A stretch of 64,000 bases of DNA from Luidia sarsii (lineage: Eukaryota > Echinodermata > Asteroidea > Paxillosida > Luidiidae): assembly GCA_949987565.1 (NCBI GenBank), contig OX465103.1, positions 9,711,149 through 9,775,148 of the forward strand, in the 5' to 3' direction. Below the pieces are notes generated by a model that was not told the origin of the DNA, made no database searches, and was given only the letters and a program-made list of their open reading frames with translations. A program made the translations under genes and the position numbers. Shown in pieces: positions 23,926 through 36,936 of the stretch. Each line of letters begins with the position of its first letter. Position 1 is the first letter of the stretch.

Positions 23926-26900
23926 ATGGCAATTTATGGAATAATTGCAAATCTAGCATTAGCCATCCTACATCTGCATCTTTGTATTACATCAGCTGAA
24001 TGGCAAGGAGATCTCTCAGTCTATGAGTTGGCCAGCTTTGATAATCCTGATATCTTGGATCCAGAAATACAGAGACGCTTGTCAAAATTCAACCACTTTG
24101 TCTTGAATGGTGATGATGTTTATGTTGGAGGTGTCAATTGGTTGTATCATTTGACAGCTGAGTTGCAAGGAATACAGAATGCCACAACCTGTGAGGCAGA
24201 GCAAACAGTTGCAGAATGTCGTCTTAACTCAAACCATAACAAGATACTAGTTGTTCATACAAGTGTTGATGGTGGCAGATTGATCACTTGTGGCAGTGAG
24301 TACATGGGTACATGTCAGGTGCGGAGCTTAAGCAACATTGCTCAAGTATTGAATGAACCTGATCATGAAGTTGCTGGAGAAGGAGATGTGGCAACTGTTA
24401 GCTTGGTTGGACGGAAGGGAAATGAAGATTACTTGTATGTGGCAGTGTCTGTGCCTAAAGGAAATACTGAACTAGATTTTCGTCCTTTGAGGAGAAGGCC
24501 ACTAGAAGGCAGTAACATTTTGTCAAATGATCCTAATGCTAATGCTATTGAATTGAGTGACGACGCTTTCCAAATCAAGTATGTCACTTCATTTGATGAC
24601 TCTCTATATTCCTTTGGATTCACATATTTAATCGCATCACAGAAAATGTCTATGCATGATTTCTTTGTGTCTAAAATAAGCAGAGTCTGTCAGAACAGTG
24701 AAAAGCTTGATTCCTACACTGAGATCAGCTTGGAGTGCAGTGGATCAGATGGCAGTACATACAACTTGGTACAAGCTGCTCACTTAGGACCAGCAGGCTC
24801 TGATCTTGCTGCATCATTAGGCTTAGATGCTGATGAGAAGGTGCTATATGCTGTGTTTGCCAAGAATGATGGAGGTGATGGGAGTAGTATCGTGCCTAGT
24901 GACCAGTCAGCATTGTGTGTGTACAGGATGAGGACTATCTTGGATGGTTTCAGAGAAGCAGTAAGGGGCTGTATTCAGGACGACAATCCTGACTATGCGG
25001 CATCACAATTCGAGGGATTTATCGATAATGGCTATGATGTAAGTATAGGAGATGAAGCATCCATAGTTCACTCTTTACACAAGCTCTTGCTGGCTTCAGA
25101 TTTTAGCAGCACTAGACAACACCAATTGAATTCAGAACTGTGGTCATCATTATATAAAGTAAAACAAAGTGTCTATGAATACTGCCGTTCTGTCAGTGAT
25201 TAGAAATTAAGTTAAAATTTAATAATCATAGCCCACCCAGGCAAAAACTACTTGACTATTTTGGAGGCCACCATCTTAGGGCTGGATAGATCAGATAGGA
25301 AGAGCACTGGATTGTAAAACCGGAGGTCTCGGGTTCAAATCCCGGTCCAGTTAAAGTTTTCTCTCCCAATGTTTAATTTCACGAGGATTAATTATTTTAC
25401 ATGCAAATTAAATTCATGGTCTCTTAATAACATGTGAAAGTCATTTACACTGTATGAGTATCTCGACATGACAGTTTAAGTAGCGGGAGCTAGCAAGAAT
25501 GTTATTCATCTACACCATTCTTCAAAGTATTTAACTTGGAATTTGACATTTATATCCAGGAAGATATGTTTTACAAACTGAACACAACATACTAATGTGG
25601 TAAATCTCATCCTGAGTTCAAGATTGAAATGAGACAACTTATTAACCAATCTACAGCTTTTGAGATATGTTGAGCCCTTTTGCATTGTAATATGAGACAT
25701 AAACATGCAATTAACAAAATCAACCCAACAATTTGAAATTTTGAAATTTACCACCATTATTACTTAACAAAGGTGTGCTTAAACCATTCATATAGTGTCA
25801 AATATATTTGTTTGTTTTTCTTTCCAAAGATCCCTATGCTGGACCGTTACTTGTGCTACACTTATACAGATGATGGCCCATTATCACGTCAAGTGTATAG
25901 ATATGCTAAAGGCATCCAGCCTGTGTCATCTGTAGCAGTCATGGAGTCCCAGGGTAAGACAACCACAGATTTGATCTGAAATTTGTCTGCAATGAAATGC
26001 CTACTGAATCTCAAATAAAAACAAATTTCATGCTGATTCATTTTGCCTACATGTACTTACAGATATTCTGCCATCATCCATAATAACAATCAGAGAAGAA
26101 AACCACACAGTGGCCATCATAGGAACATCACATGGACATCTTCTAAAGGTCAGTTTGTTTTTGTTTATATTGATTATATTGTAATCATAATTCACATTAA
26201 TTTTTCAGTTAAAATTACCAGTTGACCATTTTGTTTAATAGTTGATTCTAACAGCTTGTTTAAAGGTGATCACTGCCTATTATGGCAAATCAAGTCGGGC
26301 AATATATCGATAGTTAATCATGTCATTCATGTGGGTGCAGAAATGTATTGTATTCTTTCATCCATCTGAGTGTAGATCAATCTAATTCTAGCTTAGTGAT
26401 GATAATTAGATAAATGCTGTGGTCATTGTTTTGGCTTATCAATAACATAGCCAAAGTTGTAGAAATAATTTAGGGTTTGCCATACTTGATGTAATAAGCA
26501 CTGAGTGCTCAGTGCTTTACCCAATATGCCCGATGAAAAAAATGTCAGGCAGATCGGGCAGGATTTGAACCTGCGACTCATGCTTTCTAATACATATGTC
26601 TTGCGGTGATATACAAAAATGTTGCAAACTGCTTACTGACCAAAATTACCAAAATGTAAATCTCTCCCTACCAGCTTCACTCTTTGTCCTTTGTTTCTCA
26701 TCCGTGTCCTATTCACTCTCTCCCCCTTCCTTCGTGTACATGTATCTGTTTTGTCCTTGTCACTCTGCCTTTGAGAAAGGTCCTGCTAGGATCGAAACGT
26801 CAGGCCCACTAGATAGACATATGTCTTGCACTAGAAACCAGGAGTTTAAATCTCAAAGCACTGAGCACATCAAATAGTGCAAACCTTCATTGAATTACAT

Positions 26901-29900
26901 TCTCCTCAATGCAAACATATATTACATGCACTATATATCTATGATCACTTTAAAAGTTAGTAATATAGTTTTGAATGTATAAGTCCATCCTTTAATGGGT
27001 CGTGTAAAAGTGATCTCATGATACAGTGGTGTGAGGTTACGACATGAAATGATATATGATTTCTGTCTTCAACTATGTTGAAAAAAAAATTTGCCACTTT
27101 GTGAAAAGGCTTCACAGTTACAGCCTACTCTCGCAAATATTTGATATGTGGGTGTATCATCCAATGGGATGTACTATGTTCCTTGTTATTTAATAGGTTC
27201 ACATTGAGAGTAAGACAACAGCCAGACTGTACGAGCGAGTACCTCTTGATTCCAGTCCTGTTCTATCAGATGTCAAGATTGATGAAGAAACAGGAGTCAT
27301 GCATGTCCTCACAGAACAAAAGGTATGGTAAACTAAAAGAAATAATGCTAGTTAATAAATGGATGCATTCATTTTGTCAGAGGAAAAATTCCTGATATGT
27401 CCATGTCTCCAGAAAATAAAAGGTAACCAAATGACAAGTGCATCAATTGATAAAAAATGAGTTTTAAATAAACAAAATGTTGCTTTCATCAAGAAAATTG
27501 CTGATTACAATGCAACCTCCCAAGTCACTTTTTCTTTTCCTTTACTTGTTTGAAAACTACCACGATTTTAACGTTTATTTCACAAAAAAAATGATAGTGG
27601 ACGGGAATATCAGTGTTCCCATTTTCTTTCTTAAAACAGTAAAACATTTTTTTAGCAAACGTCCAGCTAACACTGCCTCCACCCCCATACACCTACAGTT
27701 GATCAAGATGCGTGTTGAGAATTGCAATCAGTACACTACGTGTGAGACGTGTATTGGTACCAATGCAGGGATGGATGGAGACCCGTACTGTGGCTGGTGC
27801 ACTCTGCAAAGAATGTGAGTTATTGACTGGTCTCAAATGTACTTTGGGATGTATGTGTATGCCCTTCAATCAATCATAACTCCCTGAATGTAAAGGCCCA
27901 GTTAAATTTCCTCTCGGTTAATTTAACCAAGCCAAATGGTTACTTTTACCGGCCCACCTCTGCCCACTAAAAGTGACCAGGTAAGTTTAACTGTGCCGAT
28001 AAGTCCAGTCCAAACGCACTACTTGGTAAAATGCGACTCGGTAAAAAACCACGTGATCCGGCTATGATGTAACATGTACATGCACTGTGCACAACATCTG
28101 CTTCGTGTTAAATTGACCGACTCAAAAGTCGAAGTGGGAACGACGGTCAAATTTGACCATTGCAAATTTAACAATCCTTTCGGTTAGATTTTAGTCCAGT
28201 GGAAATTGATTGCTGATAAAGGCAACATTACTGTTTGAAAAATGCAATGTCTGTGTTTTTATTATTTGGGGGATGAGAAGCCTGATAATTTCCCATTGTA
28301 CATGTAGATATGGCTAAGAGGCATATCTTATATGCAGGGTTCCATCTTTCATACTCAGTCACATTCAATTATGTCAGTGCTTTTCTTATGACAAACTTTT
28401 GCTCAAGTTGGTAAAGGTGTCTCTACGAGAATATATTGACTACTCTCAATCTTTTGTCTGCATTGGTTTTTGGTTTGGTTAAGACAGGAAAGACAGGAAA
28501 TTTCACCCTCACCCTTTTTGGTACACCTTTACCCTCCTTTACTTTTGGGATTTACTACTGTCCATGTTTATCTGAGATGAAGAATTACAATTTCATCTTA
28601 TATATCCGGCTGAGTTGTGATTCAATGTTTCTGCAGGTGCACTTGGTATTCCAACTGTCCCCTCCCTGATGTGTCTACACGTTGGTTGGCCTACAATGCT
28701 GCACAGTGTATTGAGATTACTGCTGTGACTCCTTATGATAATCTGCCCTTTTCTGTCACAGAACAACAGGTATGAAATTCAGTAAGAAACTTTGTTAATA
28801 AATAAACATGTGACATCATACATGTATGTGCGTAGGATTTACTTGACAAAGGAAGACGACTTGTAACTTGTAAGGCACAGAATAGAAGACAGATGTTTGC
28901 AGAGTGGTTGGTGATGGAGACCCATGGAAGCAATGGTGGCTGGACTCTGGATATAGGGTCCCTAATGTTGAGGCTGGAGGTGGGAGGATGTCAGGTTTAA
29001 AAAGGAATCCCAATTACATCCTGGGCTGAAAATTTAGGAAGGTGATTTTGGAAAGATATAAACTCACTGCTTTTTTCAGAACCACATCACCTTTTACACA
29101 GGAGACATTCTCACAGTCTATCTGCAAAATTACTGAATACAAATTATCCACCATGCAATGCTTCAAGTCTAACTTGCTAATCTTGCTAATCAGAGAGAAT
29201 GAATGATATCATTGCATCATGCTAATGTAGGAGATGAATTTGGCAATATGAACTAGGCTTAGTGACTTTGCACATCCAATTTTCAGAGAACTGATGGCAG
29301 GAAATCACCATTAGAGGTTGTAAGATCAAAGAGTTCACCGAAACTGATTTCCGATTTGACATCAAGCCCACAGAGGCAAACCGTGTCACTGTATCACTCA
29401 TCAATGGGTAGCATCACTGTATGATTGAGTACAATCAGGCAAAACTCAATCAATGTACATTGAATGTACTCATTGAACAGATGCATTAAATATTTTGTAC
29501 ATGTACTTGTAAGTATGGCATTATAAAATAATGTATATTGAACTATTCAAAAGATCTGTTCCTTTTTTACTCAGAGAACGCTTACTGTTCAGCAGTTAAC
29601 AGATCTAGCAACCAACCAGAGCTATGAATGTCACTTTGATGAATATGCATCACAGGCTACAAAGAATGGTGACATGCTTGACTGTGTCACCCCTCCAAGT
29701 ACTGGACTACCAGCCATTAAACAAGGAGGTGAGACAGAAACCTTACACTGAACCACTCTGCTGAGTCATGTTGGACTGATGGCATGCTTCTGTTCATTCA
29801 ATCAATCTGAAGAAACTTGTCAAAGAACATTTAGTGTACATTCAAGCACCTTTGTCACGTGTATTTGGGAATTTAACAGTTCATATTCATTGTGTTTAAT

Positions 29901-32900
29901 GAATTGACACTAAGAACTGACTATTCAGCATTTCTACAATGTCATTTTTCCCTGAACACATAAGGCTCATAAGAACTTTTAATGTGCAATAGAGACAATG
30001 ATACTATGACAGCAAAATATTCAATGTCTATGTTAAAGTTTGATAGCAAAAACGCTCTCTCTATACTAGGAGTCCTACAATTTCCATACAGATGCCAGAA
30101 ATACAAACTGCTTCTTGAATCAGAGTACAGAGCAGTTCTTTGATCTAATGACTGGAGTTTTATTACATCTATTCTTAAATTTTGCAGAAGATGCAGTTAC
30201 AGTTGTACTCAGCGTCTTTTCCACGGAAACATCTGTCAAGTTTATTGACACAGAGTTTCACTTCTATGAGTGCTCTGCTCATGAATCGTAAGTGTTCCTT
30301 ATCACGATTCATATGAGATGCATGAGTAGCTAATATAATTCAATCTTACCACTGAAGAAATATCTCTTATTTCGACTCACAGCTGACATGGCAGCTGTCA
30401 ACAACTAGACTTAAGCCGTGTCCGCACTGGACTTAAAATGGGTAAACTAACCGAGCAAATGGGTAAATTGACCATTTTAAGTCCAGTGCGGACAGCCCAG
30501 GAAGTTTTCCTCCTAGGTAACTTACCCGACTCCAGTGGGTAGTTTAACCGACCAACTTCTGCCCGGTTAAATTGACCAGGTCAGTTTAACCGAGTCGATA
30601 AGTCCAATCTGGACACGACGTCTCGGTAAACGACTCGGTAAAAAACCACATCCGGCGCCCCGCACGTTACGTTACTGTATGCAAGACTCGTACGGGCGCA
30701 GGGTAACAACGTGTTTGTGTACCTAGAGTACATGCAAATGTACATGAGTCGGTTAGTTTTACCGATCGTTTCGGTTACTTTACCCGAGTCGAAAAGTCCA
30801 AGTGCGGACGCCGGGAAGATTTACCCATTGGAATGTTACCCACGGGCTTGGTAAAAAATAAGTCCAGTGCGGACACGGCTTTACACCCATGTACATGTAT
30901 ATTTTTGTATTGTTTATGTTTTCTTTGCCCTAATTTCTAGCTGTGTATCCTGTGTGGGCAGTCGCTGGGCCTGTGACTGGTGTGTGTTTGACAACAGATG
31001 CACACATGATAGCTCCACTTGCACTGTGCAGAATGAAATCATTGTGACAGGAGAAAATGTAAGGAAAATGACTTAAAGGCCGATCTATTTTTGGAACACA
31101 AATCTTAGACAAGTTTCTGTAGAGAATAACTTTCGATTAGATGCTGTAACTTCACTCTTAGTCTTTGACTCCTTGAAGCATGGCCGAAGTGGTTTTGTGA
31201 TAAAATGATAACCAGACCTGGCTGGAGATTTTTTATTGGACATGATGCATTGGTTTAAGTATTTTACCTGTACTGTATTGTGGGCAAAACTGTTTTGGAT
31301 AGTTAGAGAAACATTTTAGAAGGGTCATGCAGGATTAAAATGCACAAACCCTCTGAGTCCTCTGATAGGCCTATATCTTTTCCCACTAGAATGTAGAATC
31401 CTCTAGCTCATCCAAGGGACCAGAGTTTTGTCCTCAGCTCCTGAACCAGACTGGTGAGGTTCTAATTCCTAATGGCATTCCAAGGGCAATGGTTGCCATG
31501 ACAAAGCACCTGCCAAACGGGTCTGTCAGTCAGGTGAGTTGGTTGGAATTTCAAGTACCGGGGTAGTCAGGTTCAATTACATCAACTCTGTTTAACCAGG
31601 TTATTACCATTATATTACATTGAAAGTTCATGATGCAGAAATGATTGAAGTCTCGTACATGATTCTTATATGAAAAGTTTCCTTCCGATATTTTATTCAA
31701 AGTCTCCAAAATGTGGATTAATTACTGTTCTGTACTGCACTAAAAACACATTCTCCATCAAAGCTGTCTCATAGCAGACGGATTTGTATTGACAAGGATT
31801 CTTTTTCATTAAATACATTTATACATAAATTTTGAGTGAGACAAATATTATGCAAACAATTAACATAAGGTCATTTAAAAACAATTTGATGCAAGAATTA
31901 ATTATAAAGACTTGCTGCTTTTTGTTACTGACTTTTTGTTTGCTGTAAACAGAATTTTGACTATGAGTGTATCTTGATGATTGAGGGACAGCCTCAAACT
32001 ACATCAGCTGTGCGTAATAGCAACACAATCTTATGTGCAGAAAAAGATGTAAGTGGATTAAACTAGCACTTCATCTCGATCCTTCTATTTAACAAGTGAC
32101 AAAAATGTTATGAAGATTTTATTCTCGGGGTGAAAATCCCAGTTGATAGTTTATTTTTGTGCCCTGGTGTGTTTTAGTTCATTCAATTACAGGATTATTG
32201 TGCCAGGATGATTATCGCATCAACTGATGAATTTATCAGAGTATAGCATTCTTGGTTTTTGAATCATAATTTGTATTGAAATAAACTCTTTGTTATACTA
32301 CAACTTATAAATGTCATGAGGATTGTTTTCTTCACACAGTATCTCTACCAAGCTGATGTACCAGAGCTGGTTGTAAGGCTGATAATTGAATGGATTGATG
32401 ATAGAGGAGGAAGACATATCCTTGATGATGTACCAGGATATGATGGTAAGTGCATGTAATGTGTTAAATTTACCAAAATTGAAACATTTAAAGGTATACA
32501 GAAATCAAAATTGGGGTTAAATAAAATTTGGAATTGTTATAAAACCCAATGAGTCTATCCATTTTGAGACCCAAAATTTAGCCAAAAACACGGTATTTTG
32601 GTCTGAAAATTGTGCGCCCCTCTTTGGAGACAAACGTACTACTGTATGTCACCTACATAATGTGTGGTCGGCCATGAGGTCATGACTGGCCCTGCATTGT
32701 GTCTATTGTCTATCAGCAGTAAACACCTCACTGCTGCATGCGCACTAGCGCACTGTGTTGTCTCAGCATTTTGATCACCCATGCCGGGCTTGGCTGCTTT
32801 TTAGTCTGTATGTGATGTCACACGTTCGCAAGGAGAATTTTGGGGGTTGGTGCGAACATGGAATTTTTACAACAATTAGGGCGAAATTAACAAAAATCAT

Positions 32901-35900
32901 TTATTGATTATATTGTGAACTTTATTTAAGGAGAGTATTTAGCTCTTTTTTCTCATATTTCGGTTTACCTGTAATGAGAAGTGTCAAAATTATAAAATGT
33001 TCAAAGTGTATTGTACATAAATGGTATTCATTAATCTCTTATTAATGTATTACTATGTAAGATATCTGTATGACATTGTATTAAGAATTTGGTATTTATT
33101 GTCCATTCTGCAACAGTAACTCTGTACAAGTGCGGATCACAAAGACCAGATTGTAGTCGATGTGTTGTGGCCAGGCCTGAGTTAGACTGCATCTGGTGTG
33201 AAAGTGCATGTAAATTAAATGAGCTTTGTACCGCACAGAATCCAGTAACACTGACAAATGGAAGGAATTGCCCTGATCCCATTCTCACTATGGTGAGTAG
33301 AAACTACTTCAGTTAAAACATCTTGGAGTTACTCATAAATTAATTCATTCATAGTAATCTTCATGCCCATCCTACAAACAATTGTTCAAAAAAATTGCCT
33401 TAAATTTAAATTTTGCATTTCCACGGCACAACGAAAATGAATTATCACCATTGTTTAGTCTAGTATGATTCAGAAAAGTGATGACCTCCTTTCAATTCTT
33501 GTTAAAGGCATATCCCTTGACGGGTCCTATTGAAGGAAACACAGTTCTAACTGTGATGGGCACAGATATCGGTCGAAGATTTGAAAATGTCATTTACGTA
33601 ACAGTGGGTGATAAACCTTGTGATCTTGATGGTTTGGACTCTGACTATAAGATTGGACAAAGGTAAGTGACCCTTATTTTTTTGGAAATTTTCCTACCAC
33701 TGTTTACTTTTCATTGTCTTTAAAAGGGGCCTAATGTTTTGATCAGCAGAACTTTTCTCAAAAGAAACAGATAGCGAGGGCAAGAATTGATGACAGATGG
33801 ACAAAACTGGCAGAAAAGCTGGAAGACAAAGGGCAGATCAAAGAGAGGGCCAAGAAAAGTAAAGGGGGAACAAGCATCAGACAACATAATTGTAATGTTT
33901 TTGGTTATGTATTGGAGGTTTTTATATGTATAGCGACATGTATTTTATTTTTCATATTTATCCCATTTCTTGTTTTCCCTATTTTTATCATAGTGTAAGT
34001 TGTAAAACAAGAGATGGGACTGAAGGTATGATGAATGGTATTAACTTAGCAGTGAAAGGATTGATAAATGGTACCTTTCAAAATAGCTCTGGAGTACTGA
34101 ATTTCACATACAAGGTTAGTGTTACATGAACATCGCTCAGATACAAAGTTTAACCTCAGGCCTGGATGATATGAGTGTTGTGATGGGTCATTGCAGTAAA
34201 GGGCTGTTACATGATTTACATCCTGCATTTGTTGCGAATTTCAATTAACCATTTATAGCTTGTATCCTGTACATTTGTTTAATTTTCTTGTTCACCTTGT
34301 AATTTGATGTTAGAGGGCCTGTTACAATCTTGGCAGGGCCTTTCTCAAAAGGATATTGACAAGACAACAGGAGATTGGAAGTAATTTATAAGTTGGTTGG
34401 TATTTCTTTCTAGAATCCACAGGTTTCTGAGTTCTATCCCCACCGTGGCCCAGCTGCTGGTGGTACAGTAGTTTCTATTGATGGAACAGCCCTGAACACT
34501 GGGCGAGACATCAAAGCATTCATCGATGATCAGCTTTGCAACATTTCAAGGTGAGTATACTTTGTTATCTTGATCAATAAAAGTAAAATTTGAAGTCATA
34601 CAGCATGGCTATTTTAAACTAATTGGGCCTACAGGTAGTTAATGAAAGTGCCCATAACTGCGTGGTTGTATGTGAGGAAAATGTAAACTTCCTCAATGAA
34701 ATTCAAAATGGACTGTTTAAATTTCAGGTCAATGATACACAGAGAACTTTGTAGCGTACATAAGCCTGATTTTTCAAACAAAAATGGTAGCCAACCTGAA
34801 GTCAATAATTTATCAGATGTTTAAGGCAAGCAGTTGAATATCTTCAACAAAACCCATCACGTGTAAACCCAAGCATGTAGGCCTATACATGTACAGGTAT
34901 AATAATAATTTGATCAATTATTAGTTTACAATTTTGTTCCCAATTGTATAGTGACCCATCGGAATCAGGGGTAGTATGCACCACCACCACAGGGACAGCT
35001 GGTATTAGAGATGTAGTCACACTTTCCTTTGATGGTGCCAATAGAACTTCAACAGACACATATGAATATACTGAGAACCCAGTTATCACTGATGTATCCC
35101 CTCTGGCGAGCATAGAATCGTAAGTATGTCGTGTGTATTCTGAACAATTTTGTATAAGTGGACCATGGAGTGATTTTAGACAATCAAATCTTGTGACTGA
35201 AGCCCTGTCCACACTGGACTTTTTTCGGTAAAACTTACCAAGACGACGGGAACTTTTCCCATTTTAAGTCCAGTATGGACAGCCTTGGACGTTTTCCTCT
35301 TGGTTAATTCACCCGAGTCAAGCGGTCACTACCTATGCCGACTGCTGCTCTGGAAAAGTTACCAGTTCACTTTTCCCGAAACAATAAGTCCAGTGCGGAC
35401 ACACTGGCAAGAACACATCCGGCCCTGCATTCGGCTATGCGTCTGAGCTTGTGCTGCACTGGCCACCACACATGCAATTTCGCACTGTTTGGAGTCATTA
35501 TACTGCCAGCTCAGTTACTTCTAGTTCTAACATGGTTTCGGTAAAATGTTCCCGTATCGAAATTCCAAGTGCGAACAGTGCTTACATTTGACCGTTTTTC
35601 ATATTACCATCGTCTCGGTACTTCCCTCAAAAAATAGTGTGGAAACAGCTTAAGTTCACTAGATAGAATCGTAAGTATGCTGTGTGTACACTGAACAAAG
35701 TTTTGTAAGTGGACCATGGAGTGATTTTAAACAATGAAAACTAAATTACCTCCACAAAGATAATCTGCAATAATATTGCATGCAGTCCAACGCGCTACTA
35801 AAGCACACAAAGGCAATAGTACAAATGCGGGCTCATATATTACAACAAGTAAATTCAGTTTGGGAATCAATGTGTACTTATCAATAAGTATATTTCTGGT

Positions 35901-36936
35901 TTATTTCCTGTTTACTAGTGGTGGTCGTACTCTGACTGTGAGAGGAACTGATCTTGACACACCACTGAAACGGCAGATAGTTGTGTCTCTTACTGATGAT
36001 AGCAAAGAAGTATATGAGGTGAGCAAAGTCTTTCTTTCTGTCTCTGGACAAGATGAAAAGTCTGTACTCTAGATGGCAAAATGGCCTTAAAGTTTCCTCC
36101 AGTGATTAGCAGTGATAAGAAATAGGCCTCATCATCAGAATTATGCTGATTAAAAGGATTTAGTCACAACGGCATACCCGGTAGTTCATTGCACTGGTGT
36201 CCATATGATGTTTTTGAAGAGGACTATTAAAGACTGTGGCATTTGCCTGATACTGTAAGACATTAATCACAAAGACTTTGTTGATATATCTTGACTTTGG
36301 AACTGTTGTTTAATTTTCCAAAGAATTGCACAGGTACAAGTGACACTGTTATGGAGTGTGTGTCTCCAAACATATCAGCCATTGGTGCAGCAGCAGATGA
36401 CACAAACAGGACCTTTGGCTTTGTCATGGATGGTGTCTTATCACTGCACAACTGGTCTGAGGTCAAAGAGGTCAACCTACTGTATGTCAAAGATCCACAG
36501 TATAAGGAGTTTCCTGATGGAATGATTGAAAAAGTACAACCTTTCCTGACAATAAAGGTTTGTGCTGTTTTTTCTTCTGTTTGCCTGTCTGAAAACAAGA
36601 ACGTTTTAATCGTTTCTACCTTTTTGCGTAAATCAAAATAAATATCTATAAAAATAAATTGTGACTCTTTATCAACATTTATCAAAACTTTTGTTTGTTG
36701 GCATCTAAGCACACAGATATTCACATGAAATCGGTTTGAAACTCAAAATATTTTTGCAGGGTGAGAATATAGATGGTGCCATAACAGAAGATGAAATACA
36801 AGTATGGGTAGGAAACAGTTTTTGTGAGGTCAGATTCATCAGTGAGACCATTCTACGATGTGCCTTACCAGAGGAGAAGCCAAGTGATGGTGACTTCATG
36901 GGTGGTGACTATGAAAAGAACTTACCAGTGGTCTGG
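23926..36936 (+). CDS. plexin copy 2, extracellular exons 1-20
   Basis: Exons: 23926-25038, 25830-25953, 26063-26148, 27197-27322 (signal peptide and sema); 27699-27814, 28637-28769 (PSI 1); 29575-29728; 30188-30287, 30941-31058 (PSI 2); 31390-31533; 31953-32048; 32340-32445; 33117-33292 (PSI 3); 33508-33662, 33994-34114 (IPT 1); 34414-34550, 34952-35119 (IPT 2); 35919-36018, 36324-36557, 36760-36936 (further IPT). All introns are GT-AG. Beyond the exon 1 donor (GTAAGT at 25039) the frame stays open to a stop at 25201-25203. Splicing at 25039 is preferred because exon 2 ([10 protein letters not shown]...) then joins in frame. Confidence 0.9.
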
